Notes: generated by a model not told the origin, from the letters alone. A stretch of 64,000 bases of DNA from Paguma larvata (GCA_030068075.1 CM057837.1:19499691-19563690); one strand, 5' to 3'; shown: positions 11,761 to 23,820, counted from the first letter of the stretch. Translations and numbers: made by a program.

Positions 11761-12416
11761 CCCCTAAGCCTGCGAGAAGACCCAAGAGAAACCAGGCGGA
11801 GAGACGAGTGGAGAGGGCAGAAGGAAGGAGGAGGTAGGTGTGGTGAGGTGAGGAGGGTGAGCGACAGGACACCTTTGCTCGCTGACCGCTGCAAGGGCAG
11901 GGCTCAGCCCGGCTGGAGGGCAAGGGGGAGACGTGCCAGAGAGCACCAGAGGACAGGCTGAGCCCGGAACAGCCCTGTTGGCCCTTTAAGGAACCAGCCA
12001 CCAGACTGCATCTCCTGGCAGGTCCTTCCTCTACAAGGCAGCCAGAATCCCCCTGGGGCCGCCCTGTCCCCATCTGCAGTGAAGCAATGACAAGCTCCGG
12101 CTTCCTGCTCTGCTCCAGTGGGCTGCACAAGCCCACCACACAGGGAGCATTTTCTAGATAAAACCACAAGATCACGAACTGGAATCCAATGAAATGTATT
12201 AATATTACAACTACTCTTCAAACTTCATGACATTCTCAGTAGAAAACCCTAGATCATAATCAGAAACCTTGCAACTGACGCTTTTTCCGTGGCCATGATG
12301 TAACAGTCCACGTTTCAAAGGAAAAGGTTCATGCTTTTCATCATCCTTACTGTCACCCTGTGCCTGTAAGAACTCCACCAAGTAGACAAGATGGAAATTA
12401 AAAATAAAAACCCTTT

Positions 12417-12640
12417 GGGGCGCCTGAGTGGCTCAGTCAGTTGAGCGTCCAACTCTTGGTTTTGGCTCAGGTCATGATCTCACAGTTTCATGAGTTCGAG
12501 CCCCACGTTGAGTTCTGTGTTGGCAGCGCAGAGCCTGCTTGGGATTCTCTCTCCCTCTCTCCCACTTCTTCAGCTCCTCCCCCACTAATGCTGTCTCTGT
12601 GTCTCTCAAAAATATATATACATTAAAATAAATAAAGAAA
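12417..12640 (+). mobile_element. SINEC
   Basis: GGGGCGCCTGAGTGGCTCAG head, TTGGCAGCGCAGAGCCTGCT body, CT-rich stretch, tail CTCAAAAATATATATACATT. Possible target-site duplication AATAAAAACC/TATAAAAACC. Confidence 0.93.
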
Positions 12641-12760
12641 TATAAAAACCTATATCAGGCCATGGCTAGCCATGGTATCGAGCCATATACATGGTTTCAC
12701 AGCAGGTGGGAGAATAAAGTTGACACCCATCTTTTAAGCAGGAATAAAACCCTAAAAACT

Positions 12761-12977
12761 AGGGTACCTAGGTGACTCAGTTGGTTAAGCATCCGACTTT
12801 GGCTCAGGTCATGATCTCACAGTTCATGAGTTTGAGCCCTGTGTTGGGCTCTGTTCTGACAGCTCAGAGCCTGGAGCCTGCTTCAGATTCTGTGTCTCCC
12901 TCTTTCTGCCCCTTCCCTGCTTGTGCTCTGTCTCTCTCTCTCAAAAGTAAATAAAATTTAGAAAAAAAATTTTTTTA
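12761..12977 (+). mobile_element. SINEC
   Basis: TACCTAGGTGACTCAGTTGG head, CTGACAGCTCAGAGCCTGGA body, CTCTCTCTCTCAAAAGTAAA tail. Felid-type body. Confidence 0.93.
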
Positions 12978-15900
12978 ACCCAAAAAACCTGCAAAGTGGA
13001 TTTAAAGTGGTTGCCCAGGCTTGCTCCAATTTATTGCAACAGGTCAGGTAATCGTGATTTTTTTTTTTTTAAGATAAAATTGAAACTCATTTTTGAGTAT
13101 TTGCAGAATGTATCAGGTTCGGAACCTAAGTACGAAGGACAGGATTAGAAAAAAGTGAACCAAGTGGTGTATGGCTTCTCTGAGAGGGTAGGGGTGGGCC
13201 ACAGAGCCACTGTGGTGTGGCCTGTGAGTTGAAGGGCACAGGACGCTCAAGGTCACACTAAGGATCCGCATTTGTCACACAAAGCCATTACTCTGACCCC
13301 CAACGAGGAGCGCAAACGACAAGGCTGGTTCTGGGCTGTTTTGTGTTGGGTTCTACACAGTGAAAGGCTAACTTCTATGAAGATTAAAAGATAACGGAAA
13401 TGCTACATATGAAATAATTAATGCCATGTGTTAGGAGTAAATAAAACACTTCCAAGTCACACATCCGAAGACTGCAGGAGGACTCGCGTTCTAGACGTTC
13501 AAAGTTGCTCCGCAGCAGACGTCCGGCACGAAACACTGTAAAGTCTCAGAAGGACGCACAATGAATAAGCACTCACGGCTGGATAATATCACACATCTCC
13601 CTGCGTTTCCGGCTTCCTGCTCCCCCACACCAGCGCAGAGTGTCCCGGTAGGGAGGGCGGCCTCCTCCATCCCTGTGATGCCCGACCCCAGGCCAGCGCC
13701 AGGACGGGGGCCCCAGCGAACGCCACGTGCAAAACTCAGGAAGTTCAACAGCATTGTATATAATTCAATCCTTGAAACATCTAACTCGAAATAGGCAGGC
13801 CGCAACACGGCTCTGGGGGCCACCGAGAGCCCTCTCCCCTGCCCCTCTGACAAGGCAAAAGACAAATCTTTAAAGAAGAATACTGATGCTTCTGCGGCCT
13901 AGCAATGCCTACGGGAATAGCTTCACCCGGCCGGGAAGGCGTTGGCCATGAGCGGGTGGTGGTGCTGGGCTCTACCGCCTCACAGCCCCTGCACGAACCG
14001 CTGTCCTCAGCTACATCTGCTTCCCCCAAAATAAAGTCGCTCTCCCACCCTGACATGGCTTCAAGAGTCACAGAATTCAACACCAAGCTCCACCCCAGTA
14101 TCCATCCCAACTGGGGGTTAGTGGACACCAGCGGCAAGCACCTGGCACACAGGGCAGCCTCCCAACGCTAGGTTTCCAAGCCCCTGGCCCCTGGGCATTT
14201 GTCCTCCGTCTGTCCAAAGGCAAAGTCCTCGCTGTCTGCCTCCACCAGCCACGAAAATGCGTACAGGCTCCCTCAGTGTCCTACGGAAAACAGACGGCAG
14301 GACAGATGTTAAGGAGAAAGGAGGGGCTGCCCGTGAAAAAACGATGACGTTGTAAGGCGACCTCACTCCTGGGTGCCCGCTGGAGTAAAAAGCTCCCCCC
14401 AGACCAGCAGTCACTGAGATGCAGGCCCATGAGAAGGAACAGATCTGATTTCATCCCGCCGGGGCCTTCTGGGTTCACACCACTCCACGCATCAAGGTGT
14501 GCACTCACCCACAGTGGGGTCTGGGGTCGGGGTCATGGAATTCCAGGGGACAGTCCGCCCCTTATCCGCCGGAAGAGCTTCCCGGGGTGCAGCACAGCTC
14601 TTGCTCCTCCAACCCGCATCCCTGGGCCTTGCGTCTCCTCCGGTACCACAGACCAGAGCCGTCTGCCGCGCCCGGACGGACTCCGCGCGAGGAATCGGCC
14701 ACGGACCCTTGTAATCTTCTCTCCTCCAAACCTTCCCTCCAGCTGTGGGTTGTTCATCTGCTTCTCCAGGACTGCCGGGGGTGCAGGGAACGTTGCCATG
14801 CTCACAGTCCTGTCCCTGTTGGTTGGGTTCGCCGAGGAGCAATCTCCAGGTCTCCTCAGGAATCCGGTTTTGAGGACACCACCTGCCATCTTGCAGTCCG
14901 TCGGCCGGTGTGTGCCCCAAATGTAAGACTCCACATTTGGCCTGGACGTCCATCCAAGGTCTTGAGGCCTGTGGCCTTAGTATCTGTGAATACTGATCTG
15001 TCACTCAGCTTAGACCACACTGGACCTTCTAGAAGCCAACGGGGAAGATCTCCAGAGAATCACCATCTATCCATCGGTACTCTACACATGGTCACTCCAG
15101 CCCCTAAGAACGTGCCCATGCTTTTCCTCTACCTTGTTAGCAAAATTCTTAATGTCATCTTAAGATCTGACAATCCCTTGTTAACTTCTAATAAGTTTCT
15201 GAAAAGGGGCATGGAGTCTGAGAAGCCTTCACCAACAGGGATGCCAGCTCTTATGCTCGGGCGCCACACTGAGCACGTTCCGTTCGTTCTCTCACGGGGT
15301 CCACCCCTCGGGTTGGGGGAGGCAGGCTCCATGTCCATCATGAGCTGACAGATGAAGACACTTGGGTTCCTGGAGACAAGAGCCGTGTCTTACTCCATAG
15401 CCTGAATGCATAAACTCCATGCTGCACCACCTCCCACTTCAGACTGGCGTCCACAAAAAAAAAAAAAAACACACACACACAGAAAAATAGAGCCCGAGAG
15501 AGCTCCAGATAAGCCACCCAACCCGTTCAGCAGATGAGGAACCAGAGGCAGGAGTGACCCACCCCAGGACAAAGGCTTCTCCCTTCAACTTCTATCCACG
15601 GCTCTCCAGGCTGCAGCCCAGCAGAGGCTTCCTGTGAACACACGCCGCTGTCCTTCCCCCCAGGGTCATCTGGAAATGCGCGGTCTAGATCTTACTTCTG
15701 AAGAGCTCCAATCCCTCTGGGATCCCGGGACCTTCTGGGGCCTTTATTATCAGTTCGTGCCTGTCTCATCTTTGAAGCTGTTGAAATCCCTTTCCTGGAA
15801 TCCGTGGTTCGCTTCTTGAGCTGGTGTGACCTCCGGGACGAAGGGCGAAGATTCCCCCAGGACCCGGTCACGTCCATTTCTACTTTATTAGGATCCAAGT

Positions 15901-16195
15901 AACTGTTCTCCCTCCCCAGTTCCCCTAACATCGAGGAGCTACAACCGTCAGCCCAGCAAGCCAAGAGTTAGGGAAGCTCGGCTCATCAAAGGCTTCTAGC
16001 AGACGTCCAGATAAAGGAACTCACTTGTCACTGCTCTGTGCTGCCCGGGCTTGTCCCCTGGGATGCATTAGGAAAGCACGGTCACCAGGAAGTACATTAT
16101 TCCCCCCAAGGCACCGGGGCTCGCCCAGGTTGCAGCCTTCCACACGCCCTCCAGCCCTTGGCTAGATCTGTTTATCTTGAGGTATTCACAATTAG
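12978..16195. other. DOCK1 intron 1, mostly unique-looking
   Basis: About 3.2 kb with only short simple repeats, such as A-run plus (CA)n at 15456-15481. No gene, RNA or repeat family I can name. Long frames at 14.4-15.4 kb overlap each other on both strands and match no family I know. Confidence 0.45.
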
Positions 16196-16199
16196 AAGC

Positions 16200-16618
16200 T
16201 GTTGTGGGTGAAATTTTATCCCCCGAAAGGTACAGACTATCTAACCCCGGGTATCTGTGAGTGTGACCTGATTTGTAAAAAGCGTCTTCGCAGATGTCAT
16301 CAAGATTAGGTGGTCCCGAATCCAATGACCAACGTCCTTGTAAGAAGCGGGAAATCTGGGCACAGAGACTCAGAGACACAGAAGGCACAGCGAGCCAAGG
16401 CGGAGGCAGAGATTAGAGAGGCGGCCACAAGCCAAGGATTCCCGGAAGCCACCAGAGGCTACGCTGGGCGAGAGGCAAAGAACAGATCCTCCCTCTGAGC
16501 CTCCAGAAGGAACCAGTCGACAACACTTGGGTTTCAGGCCTCCAGCCTCCAGAATCGAGGGAATTCACTTCGGTTGTCTGAAGTCTCCCAGTTCGTTACT
16601 CTGGCAGGAAGCTAAGAC
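16200..16618 (+). mobile_element. ERVL-MaLR-type LTR
   Basis: GTGGGTGAAATTTTATCCCC, GTATCTGTGAGTGTGACCTG, AGATGTCATCAAGATTAGG, CCAATGACCAACGTCCTTGT, GAGGCGGCCACAAGCCAAGG, GAGCCTCCAGAAGGAACC, GGCCTCCAGCCTCCAGAATC, TAAGACA. This is a colinear match to the MLT-like LTR type with a GCAGATGTAATCAAG block. Confidence 0.72.
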
Positions 16619-16649
16619 AAGAGCCGCCATTAATCAGTCACGCTTCCCA

Positions 16650-16800
16650 TGTGGCAGGTGATGGCCACGTCCTTTACATCCATTAGCTGACTTCGCCCCT
16701 ACCGTGACCCTACGAGGCAGGTTCCTAACACACCGCCTGGAGATGAGGACACCGGGACCTGTGCCTCACCCAGTCACCCGGCTGGAGCAGGGTACTGGCC
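16650..16800 (-). mobile_element. MIR
   Basis: The reverse of MIR is seen in GTCCTTTACATCCATTAGCT, GTGACCCTACGAGGCAGG, CGCCTGGAGATGAGGACACC and CCAGTCACCCGGCTGGAGCA. It runs straight into the 39-bp tandem repeat. Confidence 0.65.
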
Positions 16801-16913
16801 CCTCACCCGCGGTCGCCCGGCTGGAGCAGGGTACTGGCCCCTCACCCGCGGTCGCCCGGCTGGAGCAGGGTACTGGCCCCTCACCCGCGGTCGCCCGGCT
16901 GGAGCACGGTACA
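16775..16913 (+). repeat. 39-bp minisatellite, about 3.5 copies
   Basis: The unit CCCGGCTGGAGCAGGGTACT + GGCCCCTCACCCGCGGTCG (39 bp) repeats almost perfectly. The first copy has CAGTCA in place of CGGTCG and the last has GCACGG. Because 39 is a multiple of 3, a 13-residue repeat (RLEQGTGPSPAVA) appears in one frame, but there is no sign that it is translated. The first unit coincides with the CACACAGCTAGTAAGTGGCA end of a reverse MIR, so it may have arisen from it. Confidence 0.95.
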
Positions 16914-17399
16914 GCGGGGTCCAGACTCACGTCCCCCTTCCCTTCACCGGCATCATCTTCTTCTCCCTCCTCCAGGCTGAGTACTAGGGACACCTGCCTG
17001 GGGGACACCTGCCTCCTACCGGAAGGCACGCAGAAGCCAGCTGACATACCCACTCGATGCAGTGGTGCGAAAACTGAGACCCAGCACTGCCCTCGTCCTT
17101 CTCCCACGTCGTTCCCCCCCCCCAGCTCCCGGAAGCCACGGCCACTCCTACACCACCGGGGGTGCCAGAGCCGCCGACTCCCAGCGAACCCGGCGGAGCA
17201 GGGCTCCTGGACCACCTGCACGTGGGGGCCTCCAGCGAGACCCAGAGACCTCGCTCAGCCCAAGAGAACACAGAACTCCAAGCCTGACCTCTGGGCTCTC
17301 TGACCGCGTGGCGCCAGCAACGCATCCCGGCGAGGAGACCCACCTTTCTTGCTCAGCGAGCCTTCGCCGTGACGTCCCAGAACCTCGCGACTAAGTGGA

Positions 17400-17990
17400 A
17401 CACGGAATCCCCGCACGGCCCCACAATGCCACTCCAAGGTCGGTACCCGCACGAACGGAAACGGGTGTTCAAACAAATACTTGTCCGTGAACGCTCACGG
17501 CAGCACTACTCACAACACCCCAAAAGCGGAAACAATCCGAACGGCCATCGGCAGCTGAGCGGATAGATCGGCTATGTGTATGTCCACGTGATGGAATACC
17601 ATTCGGCCCTAAAAAGGAGGGAAACACTGACACATGCTGCATACCGCAGAAGAAGCTGGAAACGTGATGCTGAAGCGAAAGAAGCCAGGCGACAAAGGCC
17701 GTGTGTTGTCTGACTCCATTTATGTGAAATATCCAGAAGGGATAAATCCACGAAGCAGGACACAGACTGGCAATCGCCAGGGCCTCCTGAGAGGACGCAG
17801 GGACAAACTGCACACAGGGACAGGAATTTTCCTTTGCAGTGACGTCGGTGCTCTGGAAACCGGCGGGGGGCGGGGCTGCCCCAGGCTGTGCGTGTACGAC
17901 ATGCCACTGAACCGTCCACCATATAACGTGTGATTGTACGTTATGGGCACGTCACCTCACTACTTTACCTCTGTTAGCGAGTCATACAAA
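17400..17990 (+). mobile_element. old L1 LINE 3' part
   Basis: CAAACAAATACTTGTCCGTG, GGCAGCACTACTCACAACAC, CGGAAACAATCCGAACGGCC, ATGGAATACCATTCGGCC, CTGACACATGCTGCATACC, GACTCCATTTATGTGAAATA are consecutive L1M-type blocks. CpG-rich decay, no intact frame. Confidence 0.75.
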
Positions 17991-19987
17991 TGGGTTCATT
18001 AACTTACAAATGTGCCAGAAAACGCTCCCTCGCTCCACCCTGCGACGGCCCCTCCCCTCCTGGGGCTCTCTGGACTAAGGTCCCACTGCCCGACCAGGCC
18101 TGTGAGCTCTTGGCAGTGGGGATTGTCCACTCTCCCCGCCGTGTCCCACGCCGCGGCCCAGGCAGAGCCTCCTGTGGGCTCCTGGCCATCAGGCGCCCCC
18201 TCCCTGCTTCCCTGCCCGTCCCATCCTCCCAGGCGGAGCCGCCCAGACGGCCCGCCACGGACGACCGAGCCAGCACCCCTGCTCAGGCCCCCAACACACA
18301 CTCCGCATCCCCAAGCCTGCAACCATCACCCTGGACGGTCCTTTTCTCCACGGGACTCTCGACAGCGGCACGTAACAAATAAAGACATGCCCTAGGTGTC
18401 GACTTTCTTCCCTGGCAGCACAGAGCCGCGGCAACTACTAGTCTCCACAGTTTACAGACGAGTGAACCACAGCATGGAAGGGGGAGGCTGATCGGAACTA
18501 CCTCACAACGTGCACGGGGTACCGTCGGGGCTCCCCGCCAAGCTCGGTGCAGCTGCAAACCATCCCCGAACCCTCCGGGATGCAGGCCGGGAACTATCCA
18601 GCCCCTGACCGATCAGAATCCATTCTGACGCAAATACACCTGCATGGATTTTCATCCGTCCCTGACAGTCCCTGACAGACCTACGTGTGGCTGCGAGCCC
18701 CGGTCCCCTCCGCCTCCCCGGACGCCGCCCGCTCCCGCGGTTAGCACATTTTCTTTGCCGCAGTCCTCCTGGACAGAGATGCCATTCCCAAATAAGACGT
18801 ATGAAAATGCCTCAAGAGATTAAATGCCCACGGCCAAGCTTCTGAAAGCGACCTGATTAAATACTTAACCGTAATTCCAGTCTAGACTCAATACATCAGG
18901 CCTCTGGCTCGGGGCAATACTGCCTGGGCGGCAATTGTGCAAAATAACACGTACAAATAGAGGCAAGAAAGCCCATGTCTCCTTAGTTTCTGCTAAATTG
19001 GGAGTTGGAGACTTAATCATGGCGGCCAAGTTTACGAGTCAGGCTGCGGGCTCCGCGGAGGCCCCCAGGGGACAGCGCCCGGCCATCAAGCCAGGACTCA
19101 GCTCTCCGGAATTAATCAGGGCTGAGAGCCAGGGTGAAGCCCGCCACGGAGCGGAACACACCAGAGAAATGGGTCCGATGCTCCCTCGCTCTCCCTCAGC
19201 ACCCACCCCTCCCCCCACCAGGAAGCCACAGAACTTTCGATCCTCCATCTTGCTCCGGCTTTATGTTCAGAATCCAGGGAATCTTTACTCATGTTGTATT
19301 CTTTCACCGTCTCCGATAAGCCATTCATCCGAACTCCAAACCTCAGATGCACCGTTCCCTCTGTTGAGAGTACTCCCCCTCCTCCTCCCTGGGGTATTTT
19401 CTGGAAGCCCCGCAGGTGTCTATAACCAGTCCTTGCTCTGAATAGCGTTCCCAGGCCGCCCTTGGGCAGACAGCCCTAACCTGCACGGCAGGTGTCCTCA
19501 CCCTAAGTCGGCACTCACTCCGAGCACCAGAACCACCCAGTCCCACGCCCGTCTTTCCCACTAGACCGTTGGCAACCCAAGGGCACACACCAAGTCACTG
19601 GGGCCCCAACACCTAGAAGGACGTCGGCCACACAGGCCTCTCTGACGCCGTGTCTGCTGCTAAATGCATGAAGGAGGGAAAGAATTAATTCACCAATATT
19701 CTCTTTGGAGGGAAAGAAAGAGACCTTCTATGCACCTACGAACCACAAAGTTAACCACCAAGAATCTCCAAGGAACATCCCACTGCCTGACCCCTTTGGA
19801 GGGCTGTTAATTAAGCAGCTAATTAAGCATTTCCTATCCACCCCTAGTTCTGGTCCATAAACTTCACATCAAATCCAAACTGAAAGAAAAAAGTAGCCAA
19901 AGAAAGACCGACATCAACTAAGATTACCACACACCTGGCACACGATTAACCACCTTGGTCTCCAGACAGGCTTCTGAGATTAACGCA
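17991..19987. other. DOCK1 intron 1, unique-looking
   Basis: About 2 kb without a nameable element. A possible weak MIR trace lies at 18430-18500. The stretch 18790-19040 is AT-richer and repeat-free (see findings). Confidence 0.4.
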
Positions 19988-20100
19988 GAGCGCCTGGGGG
20001 GCTCGGTCAGTGAGGCATCCAACTCTTGATCTCGGCTCAGGTCATGATCTCGCAGTTCGTGATTTCGAGCCCCATGTGTGTGGAGCCTGCTTGGGATTCT

Positions 20101-20133
<33 letters not shown>

Positions 20134-20190
20134 CCCCTCCCTGTGCAGGTACACACTCTCTCTCTCAAAATAAATAAACTTTAATTAAAA
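19988..20190 (+). mobile_element. SINEC
   Basis: GCGCCTGGGGGGCTCGGTCA head, CATGATCTCGCAGTTCGTGA, GGAGCCTGCTTGGGATTCTC, (CT)n at 20105-20132, tail TCTCAAAATAAATAAACTTT. It is followed within about 10 bases by a second SINE. Confidence 0.92.
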
Positions 20191-20200
20191 AAATAACAAT

Positions 20201-20405
20201 AGGGGCCCCTGGGTGGCTGGTCGGTTAAGCACCTGACTTCGGCTCAGGTCACGATCTCACGGTTCGTGGGTTCGAGCCCACATCAGGCTCTCCAATGGCC
20301 TTGCAGAGCCTGCTTGGGATTCTCTCCCTCTGCCCCTCTCTAATTTTTACCCACACTCTCTCTCAAAGTAAATAAATAAACTTAAAGTAATAATAATAAA
20401 ATCCT
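20201..20405 (+). mobile_element. SINEC, head to tail with the previous one
   Basis: GGGGCCCCTGGGTGGCTGGT, CACGATCTCACGGTTCGTGG, TTGCAGAGCCTGCTTGGGAT, tail TCTCAAAGTAAATAAATAAA. It probably inserted in the A-rich tail of the preceding element. Confidence 0.92.
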
Positions 20406-20584
20406 TTAAAAAAATTAAAAATATACTGGAACACGAGCAGAGCCCACGCTCGGGAGACCTCCCCACTGAATGGAGACACAGCACAGGCGTACGATGCAGG
20501 GTCCCCTGGGCCACTAAAAGCTCACAATCTTCCCCGTCCGCTGGCCCTATCACCTGTCCCTCAGACGCCCCTCTTCCCTAATCC

Positions 20585-20975
20585 TCTGTCCTCGGGCTGC
20601 CATGACAAATGATTGCACAGGTGCTGGCTTATGACAACAGAAACATTCCCTCCCAGTGCCGGAGGCCAGAGGCCCAAAACCAGGGCACGGGCAAGGCCAC
20701 GCTCCCTCTTCTGGCTCCTGGTAGCCACAGGTGCCCCCAGGCCTCCGTGACTCGTGGCGGCCTAACTTCTACCTTCTTCTGCCTGTGTCCTCACGTGCCC
20801 CCTCCCTTCTCACGAGAGTCATACCGAATTAAAGGCCCATTCCAATCCGGTACGACCTCATCTCAACTAATCTGCCTGCGGCGTCCCTAATTTTCTAATA
20901 AGGTCACATTCTGAGGCACAGGGGTTGCAATGTATCTTTTACAGGGGGGAGGGGAGTAGAATTGAATCCAAAACA
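20585..20975 (-). mobile_element. ERVL-MaLR-type LTR
   Basis: Plus strand CTCGGGCTGCCATGACAAAT, TCACGAGAGTCATACCGAAT, CCAATCCGGTACGACCTCAT, TCTAATAAGGTCACATTCTG, GCACAGGGGTTGCAA is the reverse of the LTR type ending in 'gccctagcaaactaatacag'. Confidence 0.7.
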
Positions 20976-21390
20976 TCTCCATTTTCCAACACAAAATCTT
21001 TATTAAACGATCAAGTCAAGATACTATAATCATGAGAACCTTGTCTTCCTTCAAGTTCATATGCAAATGTATGCAAATTCGTGAAAACGTTGTGTTTCAA
21101 AGTTTAAGTTTTTTTTTCTTTTGTCTACTTTTCCTGGATTTCTAGATTCAGACTGAAGCTTGTAAGTAACTTTGAACCTTGAGAACAAACGACACGTAAG
21201 TTCTGCAGAAATCCAATGATTTCTAACTGAAGGCGCTCTCATCTTTATATTTTTTTACCAGAAGACAGAAGTACACCAAGTGGGGTGCTGGGTCACCAGG
21301 GATGGCTTTTCAGAGCCTGCTGTGCCAGTGGTGGTGTTCGAGTGGTGACAGGGCACGGGCCATCACACTAAGCACTGCACACAGCAGGCG
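20976..21390. other. unique-looking intronic DNA
   Basis: AT-rich, no nameable element. Confidence 0.4.
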
Positions 21391-21391
21391 G

Positions 21392-21600
21392 GTTTTGGTT
21401 TTTTATTTTTTTATTATTATTTATTTTGAGAGAGATGGAGAGTGAGCAGGGGAGGGGCAGAAAGAGGGAGAAACACAACCCCAAGCAGGCTCCGCGCTGT
21501 CCCCACAGAGCCCGACGTGGGGCTCCACCCCATGAAAATGTGAGATCACGACCTGAGCCAAAGTCAGACGCTCAACTGACCGAGCCGCCCAGGCACCCCC
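21392..21600 (-). mobile_element. SINEC
   Basis: Reverse copy: poly-T/ATTATTATTTATTTTGAGAG, GGGAGGGGCAGAAAGAGGGA, CCCAAGCAGGCTCCGCGCTG, GACCTGAGCCAAAGTCAGAC, GAGCCGCCCAGGCACCCC. Confidence 0.93.
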
Positions 21601-22106
21601 TGTCATGTTGTTTAGTCTGCTGAGGCGCCACAGTCACCGCACCAGCCCCACTGGGCTAATTCCTCAGCAGCCCTCCGCGGGCCCACAGATGCCACTGGTC
21701 ACTGATGAAACGGCCACAGTATTTTATTCCAGTCACAGAGCTCCCCTCGGGTGCCATCGGCCGGCCTCGCAGGGGCGCGGTCACCACGCCGGGGGATGGT
21801 CGCCATCCGCATGGTGACCGGGCCGCGCTCCTCGGGCGCCCTGCCTGCTGTGCTGAGGCGACATTCGCTTCACTGCCCAAGAGTCCAGGGAAGGAGGCTG
21901 ATTTCATTGTGAACAATCATCTCTACGGTTCTAGGAATTCCCCCGCCTCCCTGTCTTCTCAGAAAAGGAAGACACCGGAAGCTTCCGTGCTCTCGAGGCG
22001 TCACGGAAAGGCTTTCTCCTAGCGTGATTCCGTTTGGGTCTTGGCTGTCCCCCAAGGTCTGGAGTTCGTCCACGCAGAGGCACCTGTGCACTCGGCAATG
22101 CGTGTG

Positions 22107-22347
22107 CAGTGAAACCTCGGTTTGTGAGCATGACTGGTTCCGGAAACACGCTTGTCCTCCAAAGCACTCGTATAGCGAAGCAAATTTCAAGACCCATTGG
22201 CTCAGTTGGGATCATGTGACTTCCGGCGTCAGATACTACTCGTATTGCAAAACATCGCTCATTTATCCAGTTGAAATTTATTAGAAATGTTTGCTCATCT
22301 TGCGGAACACTCACAGAGCGAGTTACTTGCAACCCAAGGTTTTACTG
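22107..22347. mobile_element. nonautonomous DNA transposon with terminal inverted repeats (Tc1/mariner-like MITE)
   Basis: The left end CAGTGAAACCTCGGTTTGTG and the right end read in reverse (CAGTAAAACCTTGGGTTGCA) form an imperfect inverted repeat. The similarity continues inward (GAGCATGACTGGTTCCGGAA against AGTAACTCGCTCTGTGAGTG) more weakly. Internal blocks include CAAAGCACTCGTATAGCGAA and GAAATTTATTAGAAATGTTT. At 241 bp it has no room for a transposase. The flanks do not show a clean TA duplication. I recognise the pattern from mammalian TcMar-type elements but cannot give the family name. Confidence 0.7.
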
Positions 22348-22348
22348 T

Positions 22349-22465
22349 CTTTTTTTTTTTTTTTTAACCATTGTTTTCAAGCAGGCTTCACCCACCGTGG
22401 GGCTTATACTCACAGCTCCGAGATCAAGAGCGGCGTGCTCTACCAACGGAGCCGGCGGGAGCCCC
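22349..22465 (-). mobile_element. short tRNA-Lys SINE (older type)
   Basis: Poly-T at 22350-22366, then AAGCAGGCTTCACCCACCGT, GGGGCTTATACTCACAGCTC, GAGATCAAGAGCGGCGTGCT, CTACCAACGGAGCCGGCGGG. The reverse reads as a tRNA-like head with TTGATCTCGGAGCTGTGAGT. It abuts the end of the DNA transposon. Confidence 0.75.
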
Positions 22466-23820
22466 CGCAGCGTGTGTAGTTTGGAAACATCCCCCGGCAT
22501 CCCGAGCGGTAAGAAGAGATTTCGAGAAACCCGACGGCTAACGTGAAGAAACAGGACTCGGCGGCGCCAGGATCTCGCCCCGCTCGAACCACACGTGCGC
22601 ACACATATGCATAATTAAAATACTTCGGAGCGTCAGCAGAAGGCGCACGAGGCCTCCCGCCCAGCCAGCCGGGCCGCGCAGAACGAGAAATGTGAAGACA
22701 CAGGACCCCGCGCCACCATCCCGTTTCTTCGGGCCGTGCTGCCTTCCCGACCGCGAGATGAAATCATTACCAGGTCAGAGGTAAAGGCGGAGGCCCAGGG
22801 AAAATTCGACACGCTGCTAAAAAAGAAAGAAAACACGGTGTAGGCTGGCGCGTGGCAAGGAAGTCTGGAGGGCTGCCATACGCACCGGCGGGGACGCGGC
22901 AGACCCGGGGACAAGGCAGACCCTGCCACGCGGATGAAACATCGACTTGACCAATATCAAGTCCTAATGCAGACAGTACTGCGCATGCCACGATCATTCG
23001 AAGTTTGTCCTTAAGAAACGCTTGCACTCAATCCTGCACGTCCAGGGGCTTAGCTTTTTCACCCCCAAGGCTCGTTCCACGCTAATCCCACCTTTAAGAG
23101 CCTGCCCGTAACTCACAGAGACCGAAGAGGGAAACCGTGCAGACGAATGGGTTAGAGTCCTTGACCCCATCTGGTCCCCACTGCTGCTCAGATAAACTGC
23201 GAAATGGAAACTTTAGTTTCTGTTCATCTGGAGGCAACACGGTTGAAGAGGCAGGAATCTTAAAGAATTGGATTTCTGTTAAATCAGGTTTTGTTTTTGT
23301 TTTTTTTTACCTTTCGCTCACCGTTCACTGCCCCTCCCCCGCTCCGAGCCTTTCGAGGGCCTCCCACGTTCACAGAAGCTCTGGACCGGGTGCCAGGGAG
23401 GGTCCCGGCATGGCTCCCGCCGCCCCAGCACGTCAGTCAGAACCACCAGGCAGCAGAGTGCCTTTCCAGCCTCAGGAGTCCATGAGCCTCCCGTTTTTCT
23501 GTCCACACTTGACACAGGACTAGAGATACACTTGGAAGGGTGGAAATTCCTGAACGGTACATTATTTAGAGGATGCCTAAGAGATGCTGACATCTTTCTA
23601 CCTTTCACAGAGCTTCCAGTCCTTTCTAATCAGTACATAATACAAGGACAGAACGGCCATTACTCTAAAATGAGAAGACCGGGAGCTTCTAAGCCAGAGC
23701 CGGGCAAACTTCGGCCCACAGAGCAGATCCCGCCACGGCCTGGCATTGTACTGCCCGCAAATGAAGGATGGTTTCCAGCATTTGTTTTTGTGAGGTAAAA
23801 CCCGAGTAACATAGAACTAA
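22466..23820. other. DOCK1 intron 1, unique-looking, CpG-containing
   Basis: No gene or clear repeat. At 23690-23800 there is a weak match (GCCGGGCAAACTTCGGCCCA) to the same old hAT-like repeat suspected at 4090. Confidence 0.4.

Noticed and set aside
14429..15348. 283- and 165-codon overlapping frames in intron 1
   Set aside because: No recognised domain, frames on both strands, no splice-site or composition evidence of coding.
16775..16913. Regular direct repeats resembling a CRISPR array
   Set aside because: Tandem repeat with no spacers in a mammalian genome; a minisatellite.
16704..17303. 199-codon frame with a 13-residue repeat
   Set aside because: Made by the 39-bp minisatellite and a MIR/GC-rich flank; no splice or start support.
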